Origin: Vandiemenella viatica
Lineage: Eukaryota; Arthropoda; Insecta; Orthoptera; Morabidae
DNA: 64,000 nucleotides
Assembly: GCA_031002005.1 (NCBI GenBank)
Contig: CM061914.1
Coordinates: 191,908,685-191,972,684 of the forward strand
Reading direction: 5' to 3'
Every line of letters begins with the position of its first letter. Position 1 is the stretch's first letter. This document shows, one piece after another, positions 1-10,642 of the stretch. Below the pieces are notes generated by a model. The model saw only the letters and a program-made list of their open reading frames with translations. It searched no databases and was not told where the DNA came from. The translations under genes were made by a program, and so were the position numbers.

Positions 1-885
1 AAAATCACAAACGCTAAGGTCTGGAGAGCGAGCTGGCCATTCAATGTCCCCAAAACGCGAGATCACTCGACCACGAAACATGCTTCTCAAAACGTCCATA
101 ACCTCACTGGCTGTATGGGCAGTTGCCCCATCCTGCTGGAACCATATCCTACTGCGCACCAAACGATTTCTCTTAAGTTCAGGGATCATGAAGTTTTTTA
201 GCATCAACAAATAACGTTCCGAATTGACCGTAACGGTTCGACCACCCTCTTCGAAGAAGTATGGCCCAATGACACACCTTTTGGTTACACCACACCACAC
301 GGTAACCTTAGGACTATGCAGAGGACGTTCATGCAGTTGTTCCGGATTTGTAGCCGACCAATAACGAAAGTTCTGTTTGTTCACATAACCATCCAGATGG
401 AAATGTGCCTCGTCGCTCATCATTAAAATTTTTTCATCCGTCAGCATTGCAATCATCTCTTCTGCAAATGCTTTACGCTTTGCATAGTCATTAGGCTTTA
501 ACTGCTGGACAATAGCCATTTTGTACGGGTGGAAGTGCAGATCGAAACGCAAAATTCGTCTTACCGAGCGGTCAGACATGTGCAAAGCAGCAGCTTGTTT
601 GCGGGCCGACCGCCGAGGACTGGCTTCCACAGCTTCTCTTACTCGATCGATATTCTCTGGCGTCCTAGATGACCGTGGGCGACCTGTTGACTTCTTTTTT
701 AACGCTGAACCGGTAGCTCTGAAGGTGCTCACCCATAACATAATAGTGTTCCGAGTTGGGACTCTTCCTTTTGGACTCACGTTAAATCGTCTACGGAACT
801 GCCGCTGAACAGCAACGCAGGAATCGCCATTTTTAAAAAACGCCTCGACAACAAACGCACGGTGCTCAGCCGAGCATTGTTCCAT
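1..885 (-). CDS. Tc1/mariner-superfamily transposase, DD41D spacing, C-terminus beyond window
   Basis: An uninterrupted frame of 295 codons starts at ATG 885 and runs off the left edge. It should catalyse cut-and-paste transposition in the nucleus. The N-terminal ~110 residues are basic and helix-turn-helix-like (MSDRSVRRIL at ~103). Catalytic aspartates are visible: D158 in MSDEAHFHLDG, D252 in FQQDGATAHT and D294 in PDLSVCDF. There are 41 residues between the second and third, so the spacing is DD41D. No stop or frameshift is seen, unusual in this otherwise decayed window, suggesting recent activity or constraint. The start is the first ATG and lies ~120 bp inside the terminal repeat. Family is confident; activity is inference. 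Confidence 0.9.
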   Translation of the reverse strand, partial: MEQCSAEHRAFVVEAFFKNGDSCVAVQRQFRRRFNVSPKGRVPTRNTIMLWVSTFRATGSALKKKSTGRPRSSRTPENIDRVREAVEASPRRSARKQAAALHMSDRSVRRILRFDLHFHPYKMAIVQQLKPNDYAKRKAFAEEMIAMLTDEKILMMSDEAHFHLDGYVNKQNFRYWSATNPEQLHERPLHSPKVTVWCGVTKRCVIGPYFFEEGGRTVTVNSERYLLMLKNFMIPELKRNRLVRSRIWFQQDGATAHTASEVMDVLRSMFRGRVISRFGDIEWPARSPDLSVCDF

Positions 886-1004
886 GGCTACTACAAATGT
901 TCACGTGTGGGCTCTGGATTGCGCCTATCTCCAACACCCCCCACCATCTACTCACTCGACAATAGGGCGGCGAAAACCGTCAGATCATTTTGCCGCACCC
1001 TGTA
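886..1004 (-). mobile_element. 5' non-coding end and terminal repeat of the DD41D element
   Basis: Between the transposase ATG and flanking DNA lies a ~120 bp leader. On the minus strand it begins CAGGGTGCGGCAAAATGATC next to TA dinucleotides, as expected for a Tc1/mariner end inserted at TA. The partner repeat lies left of the window. A related end, CAGGGTGATTC, occurs alone near 37857. Confidence 0.65.
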
Positions 1005-1299
1005 TATTGTACGGACATATAATAAAACCCCTCAGAACTGATAGATACTGAAACTATTGTATTACAAGATGATTGTTCATTTGTAATTGAAAAGTAAATT
1101 TTTGTAATAAATGTTAATGTCAAACGCACGTGATACCGGGTTGCCAACATGTAAAGTAACATTCAAATTCCCCTTTTCAGAAATTTCATTGTTTCATAAT
1201 TTTGTTGATAAAATAATTAAATTAAAAGGTAATTTAATTCATAGAAGGAGAGAGTACAAGATGTATGCTTCACTATCAGCACACAATCATTCATTCTGT

Positions 1300-1660
1300 G
1301 TGTTCGTAGGTAGTTACCGTCCCTGTATTTTTTGCAGATATTCCAGTTTCGGGGGGCATTTGCGAGGTGATGCGAAATGCGTGTCGGGCCGGCGAGTAAT
1401 CCTGCGAGAGGATCAGACTGGGGGCGCCGCGGCGTCCATTAGCGATATTGGTGCTCCAGGTGGCACTCACGGGCGATTGCAGCCACCTGCCGGCAACAAT
1501 GCGCTGAGCCGCGCTCGCAGCGCCGCCGGCGGCACTAGCCGGAACTCTCAGAACAGCGCTGTACAGTTGGAATCCAGGGCCGCCAGACTGTATAGTTGGA
1601 TACGAATTGTGTGCAATTTGTTTATCTTGTGTATCCCGTTTGTATAGAAGATTGCATTAC
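1300..1660. other. GC-rich island, no recognised gene
   Basis: A block at about 1350-1580 is much richer in G+C than its flanks, with CGCCGCCGGCGG-type runs. A 178-codon plus-strand frame (1111-1647) crosses it and an acceptor-like TTTTTTGCAG precedes it, but the translation has no recognisable domain. A non-coding regulatory island or an unidentified exon are both possible. Confidence 0.35.
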
Positions 1661-1668
1661 ATAACTGG
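1575..1668 (+). repeat. Dispersed repeat, copy 1
   Basis: The stretch with GGGCCGCCAGACTGTATAG followed by TTTGTATAGAAGATTGCATT recurs at about 48870-48965 (plus) and in part at 35135-35190 (minus). It is probably a non-autonomous element or a fragment of one. Ends are not resolved. Confidence 0.5.
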
Positions 1669-1854
1669 ACTAGAGTAAATCCCATTACACGGGCAGTGTT
1701 CGTGGCTAGTGAAAAATGCATACTGATAACAACATCATTAGTTCTGATAAAAAGTACCTTTCCACATAGTAAAATCCCGCTTTACAACTCGCTTTTCCGC
1801 TGCTTCTTCCACAACAGGTAATGGCAGGTAAACAAAATACACATTGACTCAGAC

Positions 1855-3157
1855 TAGGGCTGTTGATATTTTTAAATATATCGGATTATCGATAAATCGA
1901 TATTTTTGAAATTATCAAATCGGCAGTCGATATATCGGAAAAAAGTATCGATGTATCGATATATCGATACTTTCATAAATTCAATTTCATAAAAACAAAT
2001 CTTGTAAAAAATGAGGCTTTCCACTGATAAATAGATGTGTGATATTGTTTTTAGTCAAGTTTTCACTGTCAAATGGTTTCTTTTCGTGAAGAGTGTTGAT
2101 TTTTTTTTAATTGATCATTGTGCGTGTTATAATTTTCATAAAAATTAATAAGATTTATAAAATTTGAAAGAAGTTAGAGGCAAATCTTTTTTTGTGTATC
2201 TTTAAGATTGATAAGCAATAAAGTAGAGGAATTTATTTAGGTAGAAGTTCAGCTATCATAGCATGTATTATGGCCAAGTTACATAACTTTTTTCGATAAC
2301 ATTTTTTCATGGTATTTCATTTAGTTTTGTATGTTGATAGCTTATTCTGAGTTTTGTTACTTTTCTTGCTTTCTAATTAGCAACTATTTGTTATTTACAC
2401 TTCCCAGTATTCCTGCCAACACAGCCTAATTTCAAGTTGGACTTGCCTGGACAGTGCGCACGCTCATTTCAAACAATGGACTCGCGTTCGATTCGTGCTG
2501 GGCGAGCGATGCCTTCCCTTCACTATTGTCATCAAGCGAGTAGTCTTGGTACCTATAACTACCAAATCGAAAGAGATTACAACAAGGGTTCGAGTGGATC
2601 AAGCCAAAAGAGGAACTACCACCTGGGTCTGAACAACCATGACCCATATGGAAGTCGCTAAACAGGCTTCGAGTTGGAGTTGGCCGCTGCAAAGATACTC
2701 TTGCCACTTGGGGATACCTGGGAGAACAGCCAGATACCACATGTTCGTGCGGGGACAGACTGAAACCATGGTACATTTGTTGTCTTGTCCACAAATTGGA
2801 ATAAATGTATTTCAATTTGACATCCAATCAGCTACTGACAAAGCCATCGCATTGGCGGAAAAACTACCTCATATCTGATGCTGTCATCGACACGACTAGA
2901 AGAAGAAGACTTCCAAATTAATTGTAGAAACATAGTACAATTTACTTAAACTTGCTGATCTCTATGAGTAACAGAAATTTGAGGGACGTCATCTACAGCA
3001 AACTAGAAATTATAACTCATTTTAAAAAATATTGTCGCCGGTATCCAGATTTCAGTATCGAGATATCGATATATCGTCATAAAAATTTCACTTATAAATA
3101 ACGATATTTTCAAAAAAATATCGATATTTCGGTATAGGCCTATTATCAACAGTCCTA
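1855..3157. mobile_element. hAT-type non-autonomous element with 8-bp TSD
   Basis: Termini TAGGGCTGTTGATA (1855) and, inverted, TAGGACTGTTGATA (ending 3157) match at 13 of 14 positions. They are flanked by identical 8-bp direct repeats ACTCAGAC at 1847-1854 and 3158-3165, the length expected for hAT transposition. Both subterminal regions are full of TATCGATA-type motifs (1870-1975 and 3050-3140). No hAT transposase frame is seen; the interior holds a LINE tail fragment. Confidence 0.85.
2500..2885 (+). pseudogene. LINE ORF2 C-terminal fragment, frameshifted
   Basis: Across two frames the translation gives the Cys-rich tail typical of insect LINE ORF2 (TWGYLGEQPDTTCSCG, then VHLLSCPQIG and ATDKAIALAEKL). 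The same layout, with CECGELQDPQHLLVC and SADEKAIRIAEFW, occurs at 30884-31345 minus. It sits inside the hAT element, so it was either inserted there or captured. Confidence 0.55.
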
Positions 3158-3589
3158 ACTCAGACTCGCGGCAAGAAAATGAACAACGCATTCCGCCTTG
3201 CATTTTAATGTTCTATCATCACTGCCGTAAAGCATCACGTTGTTTTTTATTGAATGTGGTATAACATTCATATTGTAATCTTTGGTCATAGTTTCTCTAA
3301 CGGCCGGAGAAATTATACGGATTCCAGATTATTAAATAGCTGAACAACGAAGAAATGAATTGCCAGTATACTCGATTCGGTAACATTTTTGGCCTTATAT
3401 CAACTTTAAATAACCTAATAACCCACGTACAGCGAACATGAACAAAGACCATGAACAAAAGTGCTCAGTAAAATATTTAAAAAACCAAATAAACTGTAGT
3501 AAATAAACTTTGAACAAGCAGCAACATAAGCGAAAGTTTTAATTGATAATCTCTAATTTCTAATATCTCTGGTCGCTGTTATTTTGCGG

Positions 3590-3838
3590 CAAGAATATCG
3601 TTGTTGAATCCCCCATAAGATGACGTGAGATCTTGACAGGGACCCCCCGCCTCCCCCGACTGATCGACCTCGTAGATTTCTGAGACATTTTTTTTAGCTC
3701 TCTTGTTTCCGAGGCCGGTAACCCCCCCCCCCCCCCCCCCCCGTAAATTCGACATCCGTCTCGTTTGGGGACCTTTTTTCCGTTGACCACCCGCCCCCCT
3801 ATTTCACCACACGTATTTTAATTGAGGCCCCTCACGAG
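3590..3838. mobile_element. MITE family B, partial copy with long C tract
   Basis: The sequence contains the block ending ATTTCACCACACGTATTTTA that resembles the right end of the full copy at 10643-11023 (ATTTCACCTCACGTAATTTA). It includes a run of 22 C residues near 3721-3742. The left terminus is missing. Confidence 0.5.
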
Positions 3839-4083
3839 TTTGCACCTAGTGCGTCACCTTCATTCCAAAAGCGGTGACCGTAACTTTGCTTTAAACTGTA
3901 TGTATAGCGATCCTCCGTTCAGGTATTACCGCAGACCGGTCGACGCAGCTCACAGCGAGCCTTTGAGCGATGTCCCGCCTGACAATTGAAACCTAGTCAG
4001 CAGACAGATGGCTCTGGTGTTGGGAGTCCAATCACACTGTGTCAGCACAGAGGCCGGGCTTTGTCCTCGACAGAGTGTGGCGC

Positions 4084-4110
4084 TTTTTTTTTTTTTTTTT
4101 TTTTTTTTTT
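4084..4110. repeat. Poly-T tract (27 T)
   Basis: Uninterrupted T homopolymer. No SINE body is seen next to it, so its origin is unclear. Homopolymers of this length are mutable and error-prone in sequencing. Confidence 0.9.
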
Positions 4111-4472
4111 CTGTCAGCTCGAAAAAGGAACGCCCAGTGTAACCGTACGAGGTGCTTGCGGATACAGGGTTGTTTCGTCTGACATTTGCCGTGCAAACGG
4201 CCGACTCATTAAGGACTTTTGCAGCAGAAACGTAAAGGCTGGGTTTACAGGGTTCACTTTTCGCAATCACTCCGGATGAATCACTCGCAGAGGAAGGAAA
4301 GTGAACTGTGAAAACAGAGAATCATCCAAAGTGATCATCCAAGATGACGGATGAAAGAAGTTAGCTCGGGTTCAACGTTTTGTTCACTTTTGGCGCGTGT
4401 AAACAGTTAAAATATCGAAGTGGAGCGTACTCCTGGATCGATAGCACCTGTTTGTTTCTGATTGTTGTTGAT

Positions 4473-4985
4473 TTTAATTTAATTTAATTGCAATGGAACA
4501 CACGCTCCGGTGGCAATTTCCCTACACACCCAACTTCCCCCTATCCTACACTCACCTACATTTGCCCTCTACAAATTTTATCTTTAAATTCTTTTAACGT
4601 TTTCGGTAAGTTATTCATCATTTCTCTTGGTAACTCATTCCAATCCCTGACACCCTTACCTAAAAAAGAAAATCTTCCCACACCCTTGTGCCTGAAATCG
4701 AGTGCCAGCTTGTGGTCATGGTCATCTTTTCCCTTCCATGCACTACTTTTCATACCTATTGCAATATCTTTCCATGCCTCATCGCCAGTATACGACCTGT
4801 ACACTCCCATGACCCTCCTCCTGTCTTGCAATGAATCCCATTCCAGCTCCTTTATCATATCCGTCACTGATTGCATTCTGCGATAATTTTCAGAAACAAA
4901 TCTCGCAGCCCTTCTTTGCACCTTCTCCAACTCCTGTATTTGATACTCAAAATGTGGGTCTTTTAGCACACAATGGTTTATAAAT
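4473..4985 (-). pseudogene. LINE family 1 ORF2 3' end and 3'UTR
   Basis: The frame contains QRRAARFVSENYRRMQSVTD, then DHDHKLALDFRHKGVGRFSF and WNELPREMMNNLPKTLKEF, and stops at 4556. This is the C-terminal region of a CR1/L2-like reverse-transcriptase ORF. The 3'UTR ends in an (AATTA)n-like tail, TTTAATTTAATTTAATT on the plus strand. The copy is 5'-truncated near 4985. At least eight more copies lie in the window (7140, 7823, 18488, 21140, 38010, 45977, 49449, 62662). Confidence 0.85.
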
Positions 4986-5553
4986 GGGGAGAAGAAACAT
5001 TTGTTTATTTTTAAAATCTTTCCATAACGATTGTATATAGAAAACAATATTTGAAAAATTCAAATTTAAAACTATACTAACAAGGTGTTCTAGGGATTTC
5101 TTATAGTTCTAAAAACAGTAAACACGTGCTGTAATTTGTGCTTCTAGGTAAAGTGAATGTGTTTCAAAGCAAAAAACCTAAGAGTAGTTCCTAGATTCGG
5201 TTTAGCCGGAAAATATTTTATCATTAGTGTCCTGTTTTGTAATTAGTGGGGAGTTTTTTGATAGTAAAGTTTTCTGATTCAAACGTTCGAAGATTATTTT
5301 TATATACCATTTTACCCTGCAATACCCATTCTACCACGCCGCAAGATCCAATTTTATGTCCATAAACTTCTCTTTTTTCAGTTACTTTCTTTAATTACCT
5401 AAGCGAGGTTTCTGAAAATACGCACAAGTTTGTTCGTTGCCATCTTGAAGTGAATTGAATGGTTCAATTGTGATGATATGTGTAAACGAAATGTGAATTC
5501 ACCTTCACTTTCATTGCGAGTGAATCACCCAGAGTGATTAGGAAAAGTGAACC

Positions 5554-5812
5554 ACCGAGCGTGGTGGATGAATGGTTAACGCTCTGGTCTCGCATTCGGG
5601 AGGACGCGGGTTCGAATCCCCGTCCGGGAATTCAGGTTTGAGTTTCCCATGGTTGCCCTAAATCACTCCAGGCGAAAGCCGGGATGCTTCCTTCAAAAAG
5701 GCCATGGCCGAATTCCTTACTATTCCTTGTCCGCAGTCCCATCCCGCCTCTAATGACCTTAGCCGTCGACGAGGCGCAAAGCCATACAGTAAAAAAAAAA
5801 AAAAAAAAAAAA
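5554..5812 (+). mobile_element. tRNA-derived SINE, full copy, 22-A tail
   Basis: The head ACCGAGCGTGGTGGATGAAT leads to a pol III A-box-like GGTTAACGCTC and a B box GGTTCGAATCC. A body with TTTCCCATGGTT and CACTCCAGGCGAA follows, then the self-complementary tail GCCGTCGACGAGGC and 22 A residues. It interrupts the right end of the TIR element. Confidence 0.9.
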
Positions 5813-5834
5813 GGAACTCTGTAAACCCGCCTCA

Positions 5835-7135
5835 ATGAGCACGGTAGGGGAGACCGTGATGGTTGGCACAGGTTTTCACATTTTAATTGCTGCAGCTGAT
5901 TCTGTGAATACTGGCCCAATTTTGAATATATCACTGTAATCTACACCTATTAGGTTACATTTCTGTGTGAGAGAGAGAATGATATTTTTTTTTTATTACA
6001 GTAAGAATATTAAATTGTATGACTACTACACCAAAGAGTGCAAGTCGTGGTTGGCCAGCCAACGCCCTATGGGCAGTTGGTTGGCGCGCGCGCAGAACGT
6101 ATTTAGTTGGCGTATTCTTAGTCAAACTATTTAAAAAAGGATACAGAGAGTAAAAACTAAAACAATTTATGGAAATGCTTTAAGTAAATCAAAATAGGTT
6201 GTGGTGACTCATTTGAATATATTTCAATTTGTTTAAAAAACTATAAAATATATGGCAGAAAGCAAGCTTGAGATAAACTAAAAGAAACAAGAGACCTCAA
6301 ATATTGGAATTAAATAAGCTTCATGTCAACGAGGTAGGTTGGTTAATAAACTTGACTCATTATTTGTGGCTCACGAGCTTTTTTTTTTTCATATTTGCAC
6401 TCTTCATCTACTTTTTCAGACCGAATCCAAAACTTACCATACTTTGCCATTTTTTTTTTATTTTTTTATTTTTTATTTTTTTTTATTTATTTTTTAACTA
6501 GAACATCTGTTTCGTCCAATGATTTACAGATTCCTATATACTGAGCACCATCTTAGGTCGCCACTACCAGTTATCCTTGAGCTGAGGCTACTTTAGCTCT
6601 TCGGCTTTGACTTCACTATTATCATCTTCTGTAGAGATGTTAACTGGTCTAGACAGCCCTACCTCCTGCCCATGTGAAGTTACGGGTCTGGTTCACTCGT
6701 GTTACTGTCATGTTAAAGTTCATCAAAGCTATCATCTCTGTCAGTGTAACTCACAGCTAGGCTCTCCTCCTCACTTGAAACCATAAAATACATTTTGCCC
6801 TTTGCACTTAATTTCTTCAATTTCCCTACTTTTGGCTATGGGCCAACCAACCCCAAACACATATGGCCAACCTGCACCCAAACACGTTTTTATAATCATA
6901 ATGGCAGTTGTAACAACTGCCATCCTAACAATAAATGTTTTAACCATGTGAGACATAGCCCTCAGTTCAAGGATTCAAATAGACTACACACGTTAAGAAA
7001 ACAAATAAGATACTTCAGACAAATTACTTACTGAATGAAATTTACAACGATCGCCACTCCTTCCCTCACAAATAGAAAACTCACACTGTTGTTTTGCTGG
7101 GAAGTAGTTGAGGCTATGAAGGTCACGCGGTCAGA
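5835..7135. other. No gene recognised
   Basis: AT-rich sequence with short T-rich stretches (6450-6495) and a small palindrome GTTGGCCAGCCAAC near 6050. Only short random frames are present. Confidence 0.5.
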
Positions 7136-7139
7136 AGGT

Positions 7140-7545
7140 GGCGCTCCACACACTCTACAGAGAAAATTAGAACAACATTTCAACGTCCTTGACCAAGGAG
7201 CTGGAACGGGATCCATTGGAAGATAGGAACAGGGTAAAGAGGGTCGTGCAAATGTAGGAAGCGTATATTGGTGACGAGGCGTGGAATGATATTGGTGTAA
7301 GAATTGGAAGATGTGTATGAAAGGGATAAGATGATCATGACCACAAGATGACACCCAATTTCAGATTTAAGGGCGTGGGAAGATTTTCTTTCGTGGGGAA
7401 GGGGGTCACAGATTTCAATAAATTACCAAGAGAGACTAATGAGTAATTTACCAAAATCGTTTAAAGAATCTAAATTTTAAATTAGTGGATAGGAAAAATT
7501 GTTGTGTAGGTAAATTGCCATCGAACAGTCCGTTCCATGGCATTT
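7140..7545 (+). pseudogene. LINE family 1 3' end, heavily decayed
   Basis: The sequence aligns by eye with the family-1 end at 21400-21860. It keeps the equivalents of the track from CATGACCACAAGATG through GTGGGAAGATTTTCTTTCG to TTACCAAGAGAGA and a final GCCATCGAACAGTC, but has many stops and indels. Confidence 0.6.
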
Positions 7546-7566
7546 TAATTAAAACAATATACATAT

Positions 7567-7815
7567 GTCCATAAACTACGTGGCTCTATTTCGGCCTATT
7601 GTGAACCCCCTCTACCGCACGTACCCTGAAGTAGCTTTTGCCTCTACACCCCCCTCCCCCCCCCCTCGAGGCACTAATTTTTTCCCCTTATTGATTTCAG
7701 AAGACTTTTTGTTGTACTATTTTTTATTATCAGACTATCGTAAACCACATATTGAGATAATTATATTACGGAAACAAATATTCACATGGTGTTGTGAGTT
7801 CTTTAATTGCTATGA
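7567..7815. mobile_element. MITE family A, partial copy
   Basis: It starts CCATAAACTACGTGGCTC and shares the CAGAAGACTTTTTGTTGTAC segment and C-rich runs with the full copy at 14659-15043. One end is missing. Confidence 0.6.
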
Positions 7816-7822
7816 ATAATAT

Positions 7823-8419
7823 GAATTTAATTTAATTGCAATGGAGCGCACGCCCCGGTGGAAATTTCCCATCTTCCCCCTTTCCTGCAGCCACCTACAT
7901 TTGCCCTCTACAAATTTTAACTTTAAATTCTTTCAACCTTTTCGGTAAATTATTCATCATTTCCTTTGGTAACTTATTCCTATCCCTGACTCCCTTACCT
8001 AAAAACGAGAATCCTCCCACACCCTTGTGCCTGAAATCCAGTGCGAGCTTATGGTGATGGTCATCTTTTCTCTTCCATGCACTACTTTTCATGCCTATAC
8101 CAATATCTTTCCATGACCCTCTTCACCCCCCTCCTGTCTTCCAATGAATCCCATTCCAGTTCATTTATCATATCAGTTACTGATTGCATTCTGAAATAAT
8201 TTCCAGAAACAAATCTAGCAGCCGTTCTCTACACTCTCTCCTACTCCTGTATTTGATACTCGAAATGTGGGTCCCATACTACACTACCATATTCGAGCAA
8301 TGGTCTGACCATACTGCTGTAACCCAATTCCTTGACTTCTCTCGTACATCCCCTCATCACTCTCTCCAACAAGTGCACAATTTTGATACCTTTTCCTACC
8401 ACCTGTCCAATGTGTAATG
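7823..8419 (-). pseudogene. LINE family 1 3' end
   Basis: It encodes KLALDFRHKGVGGFSFLG and ends with the family 3' tail (AATTTAATTTAATTGCAATGG at its plus-strand left edge). Frames are broken upstream. The 5' truncation abuts MITE A at 8421. Confidence 0.8.
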
Positions 8420-8420
8420 A

Positions 8421-8845
8421 GAAGCTACGTGACTTGGCTCAGAATCCCCCTCCCCCTAGTACCCCCGTAGCCAAGTGTAGCTTTCTACTCAACCCGTCTC
8501 CCCCCCTCCCAGACCAATAGCTTCATTTTGGCCTCCTGTGAACCCCCCCTCTCCCCCTCCCCGCATGTAGCTTTTTTCCCTTTTGATTCCAGAAGACATT
8601 TTGTACTGTTTTTCTCTTGTCAGACTATTGTAAATTACATACGGAGATAATTAACTGAGGGTTATAAATATTAACATGCTATTATGTGTTTTGTTCCTCA
8701 TTTTAACTGTGAAAAATGTTATGAAAGGAAAGCTACGTGGCCTGGATCGGAAACCCCCTCCCCCCACGTAGCTCAGCGTAACCTTCCAGCCAACCCTCTC
8801 CCCCCCCCCGAGAACCGAGCCACGTAGTTTGTTAACACTCACTTA
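8421..8845. mobile_element. MITE family A, two joined copies
   Basis: Bases 8521-8845 are the reverse complement of most of the copy at 14659-15043, including CATTTTAACTGTGAAAAATG and the end GAGCCACGTAGTTTGT. Bases 8421-8520 repeat the block found at 8729-8830, giving a partial tandem arrangement. C-rich runs are prominent. Confidence 0.7.
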
Positions 8846-8849
8846 CCTG

Positions 8850-9415
8850 GAAGAGCGCTCTGTTTAATGGCGCGATATTCCTTCCGAATCCTGCTCTGTG
8901 GGACGAAACTCACTTCAAACTCCTCTGACTGAAAGGTGCTTGCGATTTGCGACACTGTGTGCTTTGACTTGATGCGATACTATCGCTGCATTGCTGTGAT
9001 TACCGGTTTTAAGGGCGCGTGTACTGAGATTAAACACTCTCGTGTCACTAACCATTCAGCTGTTAGTCAGTCTTGAGCAAGCGACAGATCTTATCACATC
9101 CCAATTGCGTTGCACAACATTTCTTATACCTGAGGTAGGAATGAGAACGTAACTGATACCGTTGACTGCCTACAGCGCTATCTGGCCGGCGAGTCAGGTA
9201 ACTTGCGCTAATGGCGTGTCATTACACAGTACACACCTGCGTGCCGGGGGGCAGTTGGAACCCTCCGCACGCTCCGCAGGTATCCATCCGCAACGTAGTT
9301 CCAACAAGCAGCAGGCGTGACTGCGCAGACGGCTGTTTGCTATGAAATCTTGACTGAGATTAGATCATCCCTCTTGTTAAGGCAATGTGTCGGAGTTAGA
9401 ACGACCCGCTCAAGG
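8850..9415. other. No gene recognised
   Basis: Moderate-GC sequence without a convincing frame or repeat structure. Confidence 0.4.
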
Positions 9416-9419
9416 ACCG

Positions 9420-9677
9420 AGGGGCGGATCCAGGGGGGGGGGGGGGGCTACGGGGGGCTACGGGGCTCAAAACTACCACACCCCAAAAGTATCTAGGTGC
9501 ACCCCCGAAATCGTAATTTTGGAGACTTTTTTTTTTTAGCTCTCCTGATATTTTCGGGGGGCGGCAATTCGAGGAAACTATAAAGACTACTCTTTCCCCC
9601 CTCAAGCCACCCCCTCCCAATTCAAAGTCCACTCAAGTCCTTCCCCCACAAAAAACCAAAATCCTGGATCCGCCCCT
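9420..9677. mobile_element. MITE family C, 15-bp perfect TIRs
   Basis: AGGGGCGGATCCAGG at 9420-9434 is repeated exactly in inverted form at 9663-9677. The interior has G and C homopolymers and no long frame. A related single end lies at 53195-53290. Confidence 0.8.
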
Positions 9678-9753
9678 GTACGGACCTACTGTTTAAACTG
9701 GAATCCCGATCACGAAGCTTTTGAGCTTTCCAATGACTTTGTGTAGATTAATA

Positions 9754-10426
9754 CAAGGGGTGATCAAATGAAAAGGTACGAAACGACGTAAAAACGTAAC
9801 AGTTAAATATTTGCATATTCCGCCATGGGAGAACGTAGCGAGACATCTCGGGATGCGACTGGAGTCTCTGACTGGGATCGGAGCATGCACGGGCGCCCGC
9901 ATGCGCAGTAGAGAGCAGAGGCTCTTATCAAAAGCGGCGTCCAAATGATGCGGCAGTCCGTATGACAGGATGGCGTACAGGTGGGGGATGTGTACTGTGA
10001 GACACTCCGACGCCTACGCAGGTCCATCGAGAACAAAAGACCGGGGCTGCTCACGGAGGGTGTGGTTCTGCTCCATTATAACGCGCGTCCACACGTCTCC
10101 AGAGTCACACACGTGGAACTGGCCAAGTTCAAGCGGGAGACGTTGGACCATCCGCCCTACAGTTCGGACATGTCGCCCTGCGATTTCCATCTGTTTGGTC
10201 CACTGCAGAAACACCTGAAAGGGAAGCGCTTCAACTCGGACGACGTACTCAAGGACGCTGTGATGGACTGGGTCTCGTCACGGCCACAGGAATTCTGGGA
10301 ACAAGGAATCCTGCGGCTTGTTCATCAGTGGGATCGTTGTGCTCAGGCCTATGGTGTATATTTTGAATAAAGTATATATTTGTACCCACCGTGTCGTTTC
10401 GTACCTTTTCATTTGATCACCCCTTG
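9754..10426 (+). mobile_element. mariner element, internally deleted, 34-bp perfect TIRs
   Basis: The left end CAAGGGGTGATCAAATGAAA (9754) continues identically for 34 bp to the inverted right end (10393-10426). TA dinucleotides flank both sides (9752-9753, 10427-10428). At 673 bp it is about half the usual ~1.3 kb. It retains only the C-terminal transposase. Perfect TIRs suggest relatively recent mobilisation in trans. Confidence 0.92.
9981..10370 (+). pseudogene. mariner transposase C-terminal half (DD34D), catalytic Asp lost
   Basis: The 129-codon frame contains LLHYNARPHVSR and YSSDMSPCDFHLFGPLQKHL. These are the second and third catalytic blocks of a mariner DD34D transposase, 34 residues apart. 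The second aspartate is Tyr (HYNARPH rather than HDNARPH), so the product could not be catalytic. The DNA-binding half and first aspartate are deleted. The frame ends in a TAA about 55 bp from the terminus. Confidence 0.85.
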
Positions 10427-10642
10427 TACCTACCAAGTTAACAGACGCCTCAGACAAGTTACATAAATTATTAGCATTTCCATATCAAAAGGGGTTACGG
10501 TGTGTTATAGACGAGCGAAGGCCCAGTTTCGTCCCGAATGCATGCCAGTTGAATTCCCAATTTTGTTTTAATTCAACGTAGTTAATGACTTCACCCAAAA
10601 TGAGATATATATTATTTCTAAAAGTTTTTTTTCACAAGCCGT

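Larger units (their letters stand above)
4237..5832. mobile_element. TIR DNA element with nested LINE and SINE
   Basis: The left end (AAAGGCTGGGTTTACAGGGT then TTCACTTTTCGCAATCACTC) is mirrored at the right. The right mirror is split: AGTGATTAGGAAAAGTGAAC lies just before a SINE, and GAACTCTGTAAACCCGCCTC just after it. The interior carries a LINE 3' end at 4473-4985. A non-autonomous DNA transposon was thus hit twice. Superfamily is not determined; no clear target duplication is seen. Confidence 0.65.

Noticed and set aside
1111..1647. 178-codon plus-strand frame as a gene
   Set aside because: No recognisable domain, crosses a GC-rich island and low-complexity flanks; kept only as an island.
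4084..4110. Poly-T tracts at 4084, 32769 and 43353 as SINE tails
   Set aside because: No SINE body directly adjoins them, unlike 17248, 41952 and 63509.
5554..5640. Functional tRNA gene
   Set aside because: The A/B boxes belong to a dispersed SINE with body and A tail; no complete cloverleaf.
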